DNA from: Heracleum sosnowskyi
Lineage: Eukaryota > Streptophyta > Magnoliopsida > Apiales > Apiaceae
Direction of reading: 5' to 3'
DNA: 64,000 bases
NCBI GenBank assembly: GCA_030848705.1
Contig: JAUIZM010000023.1
Coordinates: forward strand, 558,001-622,000
Shown: positions 1-13,103 of the stretch, piece by piece
How positions within the stretch are numbered: position 1 is the first letter of the stretch
Layout of the letters: every line of letters begins with the position of its first letter
Notes under the pieces: model-generated
Database searches by the model: none
Seen by the model: only the letters and a program-made list of their open reading frames with translations
What the model was told of the DNA's origin: nothing
Translations under genes and position numbers: made by a program

Positions 1-504
1 TTGAAGCGGGTCGTTTTGTGGATATTTTCTCGTAGTTTGACCCTATGGGTTTATAGAATTGCAAAAAACTTCATTTGGAGCAGTCCGGGCTTAAATTCGA
101 GCAGATACCAGGGGACGCCCGATTACGTATACCTCTTAAGGGAGCTATACAAGGAAAACGGGGATAAATTGAAGCGGGTCGTTTTGTGGGTATTTTCTAG
201 TAGTTTGACCCTATAGGTTTATAGAATTGCAAAAAACTTCATTTGGAGCAGTCCGGGCCTGAATTGGAGCAGATACCAGTGGACGCCCGATTACGTATAC
301 CTCCTAAGGGAGCTATACAAGGAAAACGGGGATAAATTGAAGCGGGTCATTTTGTGGATATTTTCTCGTAGTTTGACCCTATGGGTTTATAGAATTGCAA
401 AAAACTTCATTTGGAGCAGTCCGGGCCTGAATTGGAGCAGATACCAGGGAACGCCCGATTACGTATACCTCTGAAGGGATCTATACAAGGAAAACGGGGA
501 TAAA
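1..504 (+). repeat. 3' end of an 11-mer HOR (C-D-E')
   Basis: Three monomers, C (1), D (169, with cagtggacg) and E' (337, with cattttgtgg and gaagggatc), match the last three monomers of the next 11-mer copy, 1848 bp downstream (1849-2352). The HOR therefore begins outside the window. Confidence 0.85.
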
Positions 505-2352
505 TTGAAGCGGGTCGTTTTGAGGATATTTTCTCGTAGTTTGACCCTATGGGTTTATAGAATTGCAGTAAACTTCATTTGGAGCTGTCCGGACCTGAAT
601 TGGAGCAGATACCAGGGGACGCCCGATTACGTATACCTCTTAAGGGATCTATACAAGGAAAACGGGGATAAATTGAAGCGAGTCGTTTTGAGGATATTTT
701 CTCGTAGTTTGACCCTATGGGTTTATAGAATTGCAGTAAACTTCATTTGGAGCTGTCCGGACCTGAATTGGAGCAGATACCAGGGGACGCCCGATTACGT
801 ATACCTCTTAAGGGATCTATACAAGAAAAACGGGGATAAATTGAAGCGGGTCGTTTTGTGGATATTTTCTCGTAGTTTGACCCTATGGGTTTATAGAATT
901 GCAAAAAACTTCATTTGGAGCAGTCCGGGCCTAAATTCGAGCAGATACCAGGGGACGCCCGATTACGTATACCTCTTAAGGGAGCTATACAAGGAAAACG
1001 GGGATAAATTGAAGCGGGTCGTTTTGTGGGTATTTTCTAGTAGTTTGACCCTATAGGTTTATAGAATTGCAAAAAACTTCATTTGGAGCAGTCCGGGCCT
1101 GAATTAGAGCAGATACCAGGGGACGCCCGATTACGTATACCTCTTAAGGGAGCTAGACAAGGAAAACGGGGATAAATTGAAGCGGGTCGTTTTGTGGATA
1201 TTTTCTCGTAGTTTGACCCTATGGGTTTATAGAATTGCAAAAAACTTCATTTGGAGCAGTCCGGGCCTGAATTGGAGCAGATACCAGGGAACGCCCGATT
1301 ACGTATACCTCTGAAGGAATCTATACAAGGAAAACGGGGATAAATTGAAGCGGGTCGTTTTGAGGATATTTTCTCGTAGTTTGACCCTATGGGTTTATAG
1401 AATTGCAGTAAACTTCATTTGGAGCTGTCCGGACCTGAATTGGAGCAGATACCAGGGGACGCCCGATTACGTATACCTCTTAAGGGATCTATACAAGGAA
1501 AACGGGGATAAATTGAAGCGGGTCGTTTTGAGGATATTTTCTCGTAGTTTGACCCTATGGGTTTATAGAATTGCAGTAAACTTCATTTGGAGCTGTCCGG
1601 ACCTGAATTGAAGCAGATACCAGGGGACGCCCGATTACGTATACCTCTTAAGGGATCTATACAAGAAAAACGGGGATAAATTGAAGCGGGTCGTTTTGTG
1701 GATATTTTCTCGTAGTTTGACCCTATGGGTTTATAGAATTGCAAAAAACTTCATTTGGAGCAGTCCGGGCCTAAATTCGAGCAGATACCAGGGGACGCCC
1801 GATTACGTATACCTCTTAAGGGATCTATACAAGAAAAACGGGGATAAATTGAAGCGGGTCGTTTTGTGGATATTTTCTCGTAGTTTGACCCTATGGGTTT
1901 ATAGAATTGCAAAAAACTTCATTTGGAGCAGTCCGGGCTTAAATTCGAGCAGATACCAGGGGACGCCCGATTACGTATACCTCTTAAGGGAGCTATACAA
2001 GGAAAACGGGGATAAATTGAAGCGGGTCGTTTTGTGGGTATTTTCTAGTAGTTTGACCCTATGGGTTTATAGAATTGCAAAAAACTTCATTTGGAGCAGT
2101 CCGGGCCTGAATTGGAGCAGATACCAGGGGACGCCCGATTACGTATACCTCCTAAGGGAGCTATACAAGGAAAACGGGGATAAATTGAAGCGGGTCATTT
2201 TGTGGATATTTTCTCGTAGTTTGACCCTATGGGTTTATAGAATTGCAAAAAACTTCATTTGGAGCAGTCCGGGCTTGAACTGGAGCAGATACCAGGGAAC
2301 GCCCGATTACGTATACCTCTGAAGGGATGTATACAAGGAAAACGGGGATAAA
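505..2352 (+). repeat. 11-mer HOR, copy 1 (1848 bp)
   Basis: Monomer order is A, B, C, D, E, A, B* (gaattgaag), C/B hybrid, C, D with tatggg in place of tatagg, E' (ttgaactgg, gaagggatgta). The D at 1009 has gagctagac instead of gagctatac (g1156), a private mark shared with the shortened copy 3 (g4516) but not with copy 2. The unit is in effect two 5-mers plus one extra hybrid monomer. Confidence 0.88.
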
Positions 2353-4200
2353 TTGAAGCGGGTCGTTTTGAGGATATTTTCTCGTAGTTTGACCCTATGG
2401 GTTTATAGAATTGCAGTAAACTTCATTTGGAGCTGTCCGGACCTGAATTGGAGCAGATACCAGGGGACGCCCGATTACGTATACCTCTTAAGGGATCTAT
2501 ACAAGGAAAACGGGGATAAATTGAAGCGGGTCGTTTTGAGGATATTTTCTCGTAGTTTGACCCTATGGGTTTATAGAATTGCAGTAAACTTCATTTGGAG
2601 CTGTCCGGACCTGAATTGGAGCAGATACCAGGGGACGCCCGATTACGTATACCTCTTAAGGGATCTATACAAGAAAAACGGGGATAAATTGAAGCGGGTC
2701 GTTTTGTGGATATTTTCTCGTAGTTTGACCCTATGGGTTTATAGAATTGCAAAAAACTTCATTTGGAGCAGTCCAGGCTTAAATTCGAGCAGATACCAGG
2801 GGACGCCCGATTACGTATACCTCTTAAGGGAGCTATACAAGGAAAACGGGGATAAATTGAAGCGGGTCGTTTTGTGGGTATTTTCTAGTAGTTTGACCCT
2901 ATAGGTTTATAGAATTGCAAAAAACTTCATTTGGAGCAGTCCGGGCCTGAATTAGAGCAGATACCAGTGGACGCCCGATTACGTATACCTCTTAAGGGAG
3001 CTATACAAGGAAAACGGGGATAAATTGAAGCGGGTCGTTTTGTGGATATTTTCTCGTAGTTTGACCCTATGGGTTTATAGAATTGCAAAAAACTTCATTT
3101 GGAGCAGTCCGGGCCTGAATTGGAGCAGATACCAGGGAACGCCCGATTACGTATACCTCTGAAGGAATCTATACAAGGAAAACGGGGATAAATTGAAGCG
3201 GGTCGTTTTGAGGATATTTTCTCGTAGTTTGACCCTATGGGTTTATAGAATTGCAGTAAACTTCATTTGGAGCTGTCCGGACCTGAATTGGAGCAGATAC
3301 CAGGGGACGCCCGATTACGTATACCTCTTAAGGGATCTATACAAGGAAAACGGGGATAAATTGAAGCGGGTCGTTTTGAGGATATTTTCTCGTAGTTTGA
3401 CCCTATGGGTTTATAGAATTGCAGTAAACTTCATTTGGAGCTGTCCGGACCTGAATTGAAGCAGATACCAGGGGACGCCCGATTACGTATACCTCTTAAG
3501 GGATCTATACAAGAAAAACGGGGATAAATTGAAGCGGGTCGTTTTGTGGATATTTTCTCGTAGTTTGACCCTATGGGTTTATAGAATTGCAAAAAACTTC
3601 ATTTGGAGCAGTCCGGGCCTAAATTCGAGCAGATACCAGGGGACGCCCGATTACGTATACCTCTTAAGGGATCTATACAAGAAAAACGGGGATAAATTGA
3701 AGCGGGTCGTTTTGTGGATATTTTCTCGTAGTTTGACCCTATGGGTTTATAGAATTGCAAAAAACTTCATTTGGAGCAGTCCGGGCTTAAATTCGAGCAG
3801 ATACCAGGGGACGCCCGATTACGTATACCTCTTAAGGGAGCTATACAAGGAAAACGGGGATAAATTGAAGCGGGTCGTTTTGTGGGTATTTTCTAGTAGT
3901 TTGACCCTATGGGTTTATAGAATTGCAAAAAACTTCATTTGGAGCAGTCCGGGCCTGAATTGGAGCAGATACCAGGGGACGCCCGATTACGTATACCTCC
4001 TAAGGGAGCTATACAAGGAAAACGGGGATAAATTGAAGCGGGTCATTTTGTGGATATTTTCTCGTAGTTTGACCCTATGGGTTTATAGATTTGCAAAAAA
4101 CTTCATTTGGAGCAGTCCGGGCTTGAACTGGAGCAGATACCAGGGAACGCCCGATTACGTATACCTCTGAAGGGATGTATACAAGGAAAACGGGGATAAA
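2353..4200 (+). repeat. 11-mer HOR, copy 2 (1848 bp)
   Basis: Same monomer order as copy 1, displaced by exactly 1848 bp. Landmarks are A-B-C-D (2353), A-B* (3193), the C/B hybrid (3529) and E' with ttgaactgg (about 4117). Small differences from copy 1 include tagatttgc near 4087 and gtccaggct near 2772. Confidence 0.88.
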
Positions 4201-5712
4201 TTGAAGCGGGTCGTTTTGAGGATATTTTCTCGTAGTTTGACCCTATGGGTTTATAGAATTGCAGTAAACTTCATTTGGAGCTGTCCGGACCTGAATTGGA
4301 GCAGATACCAGGGGACGCCCGATTACGTATACCTCTTAAGGGATCTATACAAGGAAAACGGGGATAAATTGAAGCGGGTCGTTTTGTGGGTATTTTCTAG
4401 TAGTTTGACCCTATAGGTTTATAGAATTGCAAAAAACTTCATTTGGAGCAGTCCGGGCCTGAATTAGAGCAGATACCAGGGGACGCCCGATTACGTATAC
4501 CTCTTAAGGGAGCTAGACAAGGAAAACGGGGATAAATTGAAGCGGGTCGTTTTGTGGATATTTTCTCGTAGTTTGACCCTATGGGTTTATAGAATTGCAA
4601 AAAACTTCATTTGGAGCAGTCCGGGCCTGAATTGGAGCAGATACCAGGGAACGCCCGATTACGTATACCTCTGAAGGAATCTATACAAGGAAAACGGGGA
4701 TAAATTGAAGCGGGTCGTTTTGAGGATATTTTCTCGTAGTTTGACCCTATGGGTTTATAGAATTGCAGTAAACTTCATTTGGAGCTGTCCGGACCTGAAT
4801 TGGAGCAGATACCAGGGGACGCCCGATTACGTATACCTCTTAAGGGATCTATACAAGGAAAACGGGGATAAATTGAAGCGGGTCGTTTTGAGGATATTTT
4901 CTCGTAGTTTGACCCTATGGGTTTATAGAATTGCAGTAAACTTCATTTGGAGCTGTCCGGACCTGAATTGAAGCAGATACCAGGGGACGCCCGATTACGT
5001 ATACCTCTTAAGGGATCTATACAAGAAAAACGGGGATAAATTGAAGCGGGTCGTTTTGTGGATATTTTCTCGTAGTTTGACCCTATGGGTTTATAGAATT
5101 GCAAAAAACTTCATTTGGAGCAGTCCGGGCCTAAATTCGAGCAGATACCAGGGGACGCCCGATTACGTATACCTCTTAAGGGAGCTATACAAGGAAAACG
5201 GGGATAAATTGAAGCGGGTCGTTTTGTGGGTATTTTCTAGTAGTTTGACCCTATGGGTTTATAGAATTGCAAAAAACTTCATTTGGAGCAGTCCGGGCCT
5301 AAATTAGAGCAGATACCAGGGGACGCCCGATTACGTATACCTCTGAAGGGAGCTATACAAGGAAAACGGGGATAAATTGAAGCGGGTCGTTTTGTGGGTA
5401 TTTTCTAGTAGTTTGACCCTATCGGTTTATAGAATTGCAAAAAACTTCATTTGGAGCAGTCCGGGCCTGAATTGGAGCAGATACCAGGGGACGCCCGATT
5501 ACGTATACCTCCTAAGGGAGCTATACAAGGAAAACGGGGATAAATTGAAGCGGGTCGTTTTGTGGATATTTTCTCGTAGTTTGACCCTATGGGTTTATAG
5601 AATTGCAAAAAACTTCATTTGGAGCAGTCCGGGCTTGAACTGGAGCAGATACCAGGGAACGCCCGATTACGTATACCTCTGAAGGGATGTATACAAGGAA
5701 AACGGGGATAAA
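4201..5712 (+). repeat. 11-mer HOR, shortened and diverged copy 3 (9 monomers, 1512 bp)
   Basis: A (4201) is followed directly by D (4369), so the B and C found in copies 1 and 2 are missing (336 bp, two whole monomers). The order is A-D-E-A-B*-C-D-D-E'. The D at 5209 has tatggg, gaaggg and ctaaattag, and the D at 5377 has tatcgg. These features resemble the following 12-mer block, so the 12-mer probably arose next to this unit. Confidence 0.8.
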
Positions 5713-7728
5713 TTGAAGCGGGTCGTTTTGAGGATATTTTCTCGTAGTTTGACCCTATGGGTTTATAGAATTGCAGTAAACTTCATTTGGAGCTGTCCGG
5801 ACCTGAATTGGAGCAGATACCAGGGGACGCCCGATTACGTATACCTCTTAAGGGATCTATACATGGAAAACGGGGATAAATTGAAGCGGGTCGTTTTATG
5901 GATATTTTCTCGTAGTTTGACCCTATGGGTTTATAGAATTGAAAAAAACTTCATTTGGAGCAGTATGGACCTGAATTGGAGCAGATACCAGGGGACGCCC
6001 GATTACGTATACCTCTTAAGGGATCTATACAAGGAAAACGGGGATAAATTGAAGCGGGTCTTTTTGAGGATATTTTCTCGTAGTTTGACCCTATGGGTTT
6101 ATAGAATTGCAGCAAACTTCATTTGGAGCTGTCCGGACCTGAATTGGAGCAGATACCAGGGGACGCCCGATTACGTATACCTCTTAAGGGATCTATACAT
6201 GGAAAACGGGGATAAATTGAAGCGGGTCGTTTTATGGATATTTTCTCGTAGTTTGACCCTATGGGTTTATAGAATTGCAAAAAACTTCATTTGGAGCAGT
6301 CCGGGCCTGAATTGGAGCAGATACCAGGGAACGCCCGATTACGTATACCTCTGAAGGAATCTATACAAGGAAAACGGGGATAAATTGAAGCGGGTCGTTT
6401 TGAGGATATTTTCTCGTAGTTTGACCCTATGGGTTTATAGAATTGCAGTAAACTTAATTTGGAGCTGTCCGGACCTGAATTGGAGCAGATACCAGGGGAC
6501 GCCCGATTACGTATACCTCTTAAGGGATCTATACAAGGAAAACGGGGATAAATTGAAGCGGGTCGTTTTGAGGATATTTTCTCGTAGTTTGACCCTATGG
6601 GTTTATAGAATTGCAGTAAACTTCATTTGGAGCTCTCCGGACCTGAATTGGAGCAGATACCAGGGGACGCCCGATTACGTATACCTCTTAAGGGATCTAT
6701 ACATGGAAAACGGGGATAAATTGAAGCGGGTCGTTTTGTGGATATTTTCTCGTAGTTTGACCCTATGGGTTTATAGAATTGCAAAAAACTTCATTTGGAG
6801 CTGTCCGGACCTGAATTTGAGCAGATATCAGGGGACACCCGATTATGTATACCTCTGAAGGGAGCTATACAAGGAAAACGGGGATAAACTGAAGCGGGTC
6901 ATTTTGTGTATATTTTCTCGTAGTTTGACCCTATGGGTTTATAGAATTGAAAAAAACTTCATTTGGAGCAGTATGGACCTGAATTGGAGCAGATACCAGG
7001 GGACGCCCGATTACGTATACCTCTTAAGGGATCTATACAAGGAAAACGGGGATAAATTGAAGCGGGTCTTTTTGAGGATATTTTCTCGTAGTTTGACCCT
7101 ATGGGTTTATAGAATTGCAGTAAACTTCATTTGGAGCTGTCCGGACCTGAAATGGAGCAGATACCAGGGGACGCCCGATTACGTATACCTCTTAAGGGAT
7201 CTATACATGGAAAACGGGGATAAATTGAAGCGGGTCGTTTTATGGATATTTTCTCGTAGTTTGACCCTATGGGTTTATAGAATTGCAAAAAACTTCATTT
7301 GAAGCAGTCCGGGCCTAAATTAGAGCAGATACCAGGGGACGCCCGATTACGTATACCTCTGAAGGGAGCTATACAAGGAAAACGGGGATAAATTGAAGCG
7401 GGTCATTTTGTGGGTATTTTCTAGTAGTTTGACCGTATAGGTTTATAGAATTGCAAAAAACTTCATTTGGAGCAGTCCGGGCCTGAATTGGAGCAGATAC
7501 CAGGGGACGCCCGATTACGTATACCTCCTAAGGGAGCTATACAAGGAAAACGGGGATAAATTGAAGCGGGTCGTTTTGTGGATATTTTCTCGTAGTTTGA
7601 CCCTATGGGTTTATAGAATTGCAAAAAACTTCATTTGGAGCAGTCCGGGCTTGAACTGGAGCAGATACCAGGGAACGCCCGATTACGTATACCTCTGAAG
7701 GGATGTATACAAGGAAAACGGGGATAAA
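5713..7728 (+). repeat. Divergent 12-mer HOR, copy 1 (2016 bp)
   Basis: Twelve monomers with variants almost absent elsewhere: atacatggaaaac (5713, 6049, 6553, 7057), ttttatggat (5881, 6217, 7225), gaaaaaaac with agtatggac (5881, 6889), ctttttgagg (6049, 7057), gcagcaaac (6049), gagctctcc (6553), ctgaatttgagcagatatc (6721), tttgtgtat (6889) and gaccgtatagg (7393). It closes with an E' monomer (ttgaactgg). Confidence 0.92.
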
Positions 7729-9744
7729 TTGAAGCGGGTCGTTTTGAGGATATTTTCTCGTAGTTTGACCCTATGGGTTTATAGAATTGCAGTAAACTTC
7801 ATTTGGAGCTGTCCGGACCTGAATTGGAGCAGATACCAGGGGACGCCCGATTACGTATACCTCTTAAGGGATCTATACATGGAAAACGGGGATAAATTGA
7901 AGCGGGTCGTTTTATGGATATTTTCTCGTAGTTTGACCCTATGGGTTTATAGAATTGAAAAAAACTTCATTTGGAGCAGTATGGACCTGAATTGGAGCAG
8001 ATACCAGGGGACGCCCGATTACGTATACCTCTTAAGGGATCTATACAAGGAAAACGGGGATAAATTGAAGCGGGTCTTTTTGAGGATATTTTCTCGTAGT
8101 TTGACCCTATGGGTTTATAGAATTGCAGCAAACTTCATTTGGAGCTGTCCGGACCTGAATTGGAGCAGATACCAGGGGACGCCCGATTACGTATACCTCT
8201 TAAGGGATCTATACATGGAAAACGGGGATAAATTGAAGCGGGTCGTTTTATGGATATTTTCTCGTAGTTTGACCCTATGGGTTTATAGAATTGCAAAAAA
8301 CTTCATTTGGAGCAGTCCGGGCCTGAATTGGAGCAGATACCAGGGAACGCCCGATTACGTATACCTCTGAAGGAATCTATACAAGGAAAACGGGGATAAA
8401 TTGAAGCGGGTCGTTTTGAGGATATTTTCTCGTAGTTTGACCCTATGGGTTTATAGAATTGCAGTAAACTTAATTTGGAGCTGTCCGGACCTGAATTGGA
8501 GCAGATACCAGGGGACGCCCGATTACGTATACCTCTTAAGGGATCTATACAAGGAAAACGGGGATAAATTGAAGCGGGTCGTTTTGAGGATATTTTCTCG
8601 TAGTTTGACCCTATGGGTTTATAGAATTGCAGTAAACTTCATTTGGAGCTCTCCGGACCTGAATTGGAGCAGATACCAGGGGACGCCCGATTACGTATAC
8701 CTCTTAAGGGATCTATACATGGAAAACGGGGATAAATTGAAGCGGGTCGTTTTGTGGATATTTTCTCGTAGTTTGACCCTATGGGTTTATAGAATTGCAA
8801 AAAACTTCATTTGGAGCTGTCCGGACCTGAATTTGAGCAGATATCAGGGGACACCCGATTATGTATACCTCTGAAGGGAGCTATACAAGGAAAACGGGGA
8901 TAAACTGAAGCGGGTCATTTTGTGTATATTTTCTCGTAGTTTGACCCTATGGGTTTATAGAATTGAAAAAAACTTCATTTGGAGCAGTATGGACCTGAAT
9001 TGGAGCAGATACCAGGGGACGCCCGATTACGTATACCTCTTAAGGGATCTATACAAGGAAAACGGGGATAAATTGAAGCGGGTCTTTTTGAGGATATTTT
9101 CTCGTAGTTTGACCCTATGGGTTTATAGAATTGCAGTAAACTTCATTTGGAGCTGTCCGGACCTGAAATGGAGCAGATACCAGGGGACGCCCGATTACGT
9201 ATACCTCTTAAGGGATCTATACATGGAAAACGGGGATAAATTGAAGCGGGTCGTTTTATGGATATTTTCTCGTAGTTTGACCCTATGGGTTTATAGAATT
9301 GCAAAAAACTTCATTTGAAGCAGTCCGGGCCTAAATTAGAGCAGATACCAGGGGACGCCCGATTACGTATACCTCTGAAGGGAGCTATACAAGGAAAACG
9401 GGGATAAATTGAAGCGGGTCATTTTGTGGGTATTTTCTAGTAGTTTGACCGTATAGGTTTATAGAATTGCAAAAAACTTCATTTGGAGCAGTCCGGGCCT
9501 GAATTGGAGCAGATACCAGGGGACGCCCGATTACGTATACCTCCTAAGGGAGCTATACAAGGAAAACGGGGATAAATTGAAGCGGGTCGTTTTGTGGATA
9601 TTTTCTCGTAGTTTGACCCTATGGGTTTATAGAATTGCAAAAAACTTCATTTGGAGCAGTCCGGGCTTGAACTGGAGCAGATACCAGGGAACGCCCGATT
9701 ACGTATACCTCTGAAGGGATGTATACAAGGAAAACGGGGATAAA
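7729..9744 (+). repeat. Divergent 12-mer HOR, copy 2 (2016 bp)
   Basis: Repeats copy 1 with all private variants at an exact 2016-bp offset. Examples are gcagcaaac near 8126, gagctctcc near 8646, gatatcagg near 8839, tttgtgtat near 8921 and gaccgtatagg near 9449. I saw no difference at the marker positions compared, which indicates a recent whole-unit tandem duplication. Confidence 0.93.
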
Positions 9745-10584
9745 TTGAAGCGGGTCGTTTTGAGGATATTTTCTCGTAGTTTGACCCTATGGGTTTATAG
9801 AATTGCAGTAAACTTCATTTGGAGCTGTCCGGACCTGAATTGGAGCAGATACCAGGGGACGCCCGATTACGTATACCTCTTAAGGGATCTATACATGGAA
9901 AACGGGGATAAATTGAAGCGGGTCGTTTTATGGATATTTTCTCGTAGTTTGACCCTATGGGTTTATAGAATTGAAAAAAACTTCATTTGGAGCAGTATGG
10001 ACCTGAATTGGAGCAGATACCAGGGGACGCCCGATTACGTATACCTCTTAAGGGATCTATACAAGGAAAACGGGGATAAATTGAAGCGGGTCTTTTTGAG
10101 GATATTTTCTCGTAGTTTGACCCTATGGGTTTATAGAATTGCAGCAAACTTCATTTGGAGCTGTCCGGACCTGAATTGGAGCAGATACCAGGGGACGCCC
10201 GATTACGTATACCTCTTAAGGGATCTATACATGGAAAACGGGGATAAATTGAAGCGGGTCGTTTTGTGGATATTTTCTCGTAGTTTGACCCTATGGGTTT
10301 ATAGAATTGCAAAAAACTTCATTTGGAGCAGTCCGGGCCTAAATTAGAGCAGATACCAGGGGACGCCCGATTACGTATACCTCTTAAGGGATCTATACAT
10401 GGAAAACGGGGATAAATTGAAGCGGGTCGTTTTGTGGATATTTTCTCGTAGTTTGACCCTATGGGTTTATAGAATTGCAAAAAACTTCATTTGGATTTGT
10501 CCGGACCTGAATTTGAGCAGATATCAGGGGACACCCGATTAAGTATACCTCTGAAGGGAGCTATACAAGGAAAACGGGGATAAA
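9745..10584 (+). repeat. Partial 12-mer HOR, copy 3 (5 monomers)
   Basis: The first three monomers (9745-10248) match copies 1 and 2. The fourth (10249) has gttttgtgg instead of gttttatgg and ctaaattagag. The fifth (10417) resembles the seventh monomer of the 12-mer (gatatcagg, gacaccc) but has ggatttgtcc and gattaagta. The unit is therefore internally deleted or recombined before the next region starts. Confidence 0.8.
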
Positions 10585-11591
10585 TTGAAGTTGGTCGTTT
10601 TGAGGATATTTTCTCGTAGTTTGACCCTATGGGTTTATAGAATTGCAGTAAACTTCATTTGGAGCTGTCCGACCTGAATTGGAGCAGATACCAGGGGACG
10701 CCCGATTACGTATACCTCTTAAGGGATCTATACAAGGAAAACGGGGATAAATTGAAGCGGGTCGTTTTGAGGATATTTTCTCGTAGTTTGACCCTATGGG
10801 TTTATAGAATTGCAGTAAACTTCATTTGGAGCTGTCCGGACCTGAATTGGAGAAGATACCAGGGGACGCCCGATTACGTATACCTCTTAAGAGATCTATA
10901 CACGGAAAACGGGGATAAATTGAAGCGGGTCATTTTGTGGATATTTTCTCGTAGTTTGACCCTATGGGTTTATAGAATTGCAAAAAACTTCATTTGGAGC
11001 AGTCCGGGCCTGAATTAGAGCAGATACCAGGGGACGCCCGATTACGTATACCTCTTAAGGGAGCTATACAAGGAAAACGGGGATAAATTGAAGCGGGTCA
11101 TTTTGTGGATATTTTCTCGTAGTTTGACCCTATGGGTTTATAGAATTGCAAAAAACTTCATTTGGAGCAGTCCGGGCCTGAATTGGAGCAGATACCAGGG
11201 AACGCCCGATTACGTATACCTCTGAAGGAATCTATACAAGGAAAACGGGGATAAATTGAAGCGGGTCGTTTTGAGGATATTTTCTCGTAGTTTGACCCTA
11301 TGGGTTTATAGAATTGCAGTAAACTTCATTTGGAGCAGTCCGGGCCTGAATTAGAGCAGATACCAGGGGACGCCCGATTACGTATACCTCTTAAGGGAGC
11401 TATACAAGGAAAACGGGGATAAATTGAAGCGGGTCGTTTTGTGGATATTTTCTCGTAGTTTGACCCTATGGGTTTATAGAATTGCAAAAAACTTCATTTG
11501 GAGCAGTCCGGGCCTGAATTGGAGCAGATACCAGGGAACGCCCGATTACGTATACCTCTGAAGGAATCTATACAAGGAAAACGGGGATAAA
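10585..11591 (+). repeat. Transitional monomers including the only 167-bp monomer
   Basis: Six monomers: A with a 1-bp deletion (10585-10751, starting ttgaagttgg), an A-like monomer with ggagaagatac and atacacgg (10752), a D-like monomer (10920), E (11088), an A/D hybrid (11256, gcagtaaac in front and gaattagag behind) and E (11424). From here on the register is shifted by -1. Confidence 0.85.
10671..10671 (+). other. 1-bp deletion that shifts the monomer register
   Basis: The normal tgtccggacc reads tgtccgacc here. One g is missing, which makes this monomer 167 bp, breaks the A-type palindrome and shifts every downstream monomer start by one base. It is the only single-base indel I can see in 380 monomers. 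Confidence 0.9.
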
Positions 11592-13103
11592 TTGAAGCGG
11601 GTCGTTTTGAGGATATTTTCTCGTAGTTTGACCCTATGGGTTTATAGAATTGCAGTAAACTTCATTTGGAGATGTCCGGACCTGAATTGGAGCAGATACC
11701 AGGGGACGCCCGATTACGTATACCTCTTAAGGGATCTATACAAGAAAAATGGGGATAAATTGAAGCGGGTCGTTTTGTGGATATTTTCTCGTAGTTTGAC
11801 CCTATGCGTTTATAGAATTGCAAAAAACTTCATTTGGAGCAGTCCGGGCCTAAATTCGAGCAGATACCAGGGGACGCCCGATTACGTATACCTCTTAAGG
11901 GAGCTATACAAGGAAAACGGGGATAAATTGAAGCGGGTCGTTTTGTGGGTATTTTCTAGTAGTTTGACCCTATAGGTTTATAGAATTGCAAAAAACTTCA
12001 TTTGGAGCAGTCCGGGCCTGAATTAGAGCAGATACCAGGGGACGCCCGATTACGTATACCTCTTAAGGGAGCTATACAAGGAAAACGGGGACAAATTGAA
12101 GCGGGTCGTTTTGTGGATATTTTCTCGTAGTTTGACCCTATGGGTTTATAGAATTGCAAAAAACTTCATTTGGAGCAGTCCGGGCCTGAATTGGAGCAGA
12201 TACCAGGGCACGCCCGATTACGTATACCTCTGAAGGAATCTATACAAGGAAAACGGGGATAAATTGAAGCGGGTCGTTTTGAGGATATTTTCTCGTAGTT
12301 TGACCCTATGGGTTTATAGAATTGCAGTAAACTTCATTTGGAGCTGTCCGGACCTGAATTGGAGCAGATACCAGGGGACGCCCGATTACGTATACCTCTT
12401 AAGGGATCTATACAAGAAAAACGGGGATAAATTGAAGCGGGTCATTTTGTGGATATTTTCTCGTAGTTTGACCCTATGGGTTTATAGAATTGCAAAAAAC
12501 TTCATTTGGAGCAGTCCGGGCTTAAATTCGAGCAGATACCAGGGGACGCCCGATTACGTATACCTCTTAAGGGAGCTATACAAGGAAAACGGGGATAAAT
12601 TGAAGCGGGTCGTTTTGTGGGTATTTTCTAGTAGTTTGACCCTATAGGTTTATAGAATTGCAAAAAACTTCATTTGGAGCAGTCCGGGCCTGAATTAGAG
12701 CAGATACCAGGGGACGCCCGATTACGTATACCTCTTAAGGGAGCTATACAAGGAAAACGGGGATAAATTGAAGCGGGTCGTTTTGTGGGTATTTTCTAGT
12801 AGTTTGACCCTATAGGTTTATAGAATTGCAAAAAACTTCATTTGGAGCAGTCCGGGCCTGAATTAGAGCAGATACCAGGGGACGCCCGATTACGTATACC
12901 TCTTAAGGGAGCTATACAAGGAAAACGGGGATAAATTGAAGCGGGTCGTTTTGTGGATATTTTCTCGTAGTTTGACCCTATGGGTTTATAGAATTGCAAA
13001 AAACTTCATTTGGAGCAGTCCGGGCCTGAATTGGAGCAGATACCAGGGAACGCCCGATTACGTATACCTCTGAAGGAATCTATACAAGGAAAACGGGGAT
13101 AAA
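11592..13103 (+). repeat. B-C-D-E + B-C-D-D-E block, copy 1 (9 monomers)
   Basis: E is followed directly by B, with no A. Marker variants are aaaaatgggg (about 11754), ctatgcgtt in C (11760), ggggacaaa at the end of D (about 12087), agggcacgcc in E (12096), a cattttg C (12432) and a duplicated D (12600, 12768). The same set of markers recurs at 17136 and 20832. gagatgtcc in the first B is private to this copy. Confidence 0.88.

Noticed and set aside
5713..10584. The 12-mer block as a separate satellite family
   Set aside because: Its monomers keep the same 168-bp length, register and most of the consensus. They are diverged A-, C- and E-like forms, so it is a subfamily of the same satellite.
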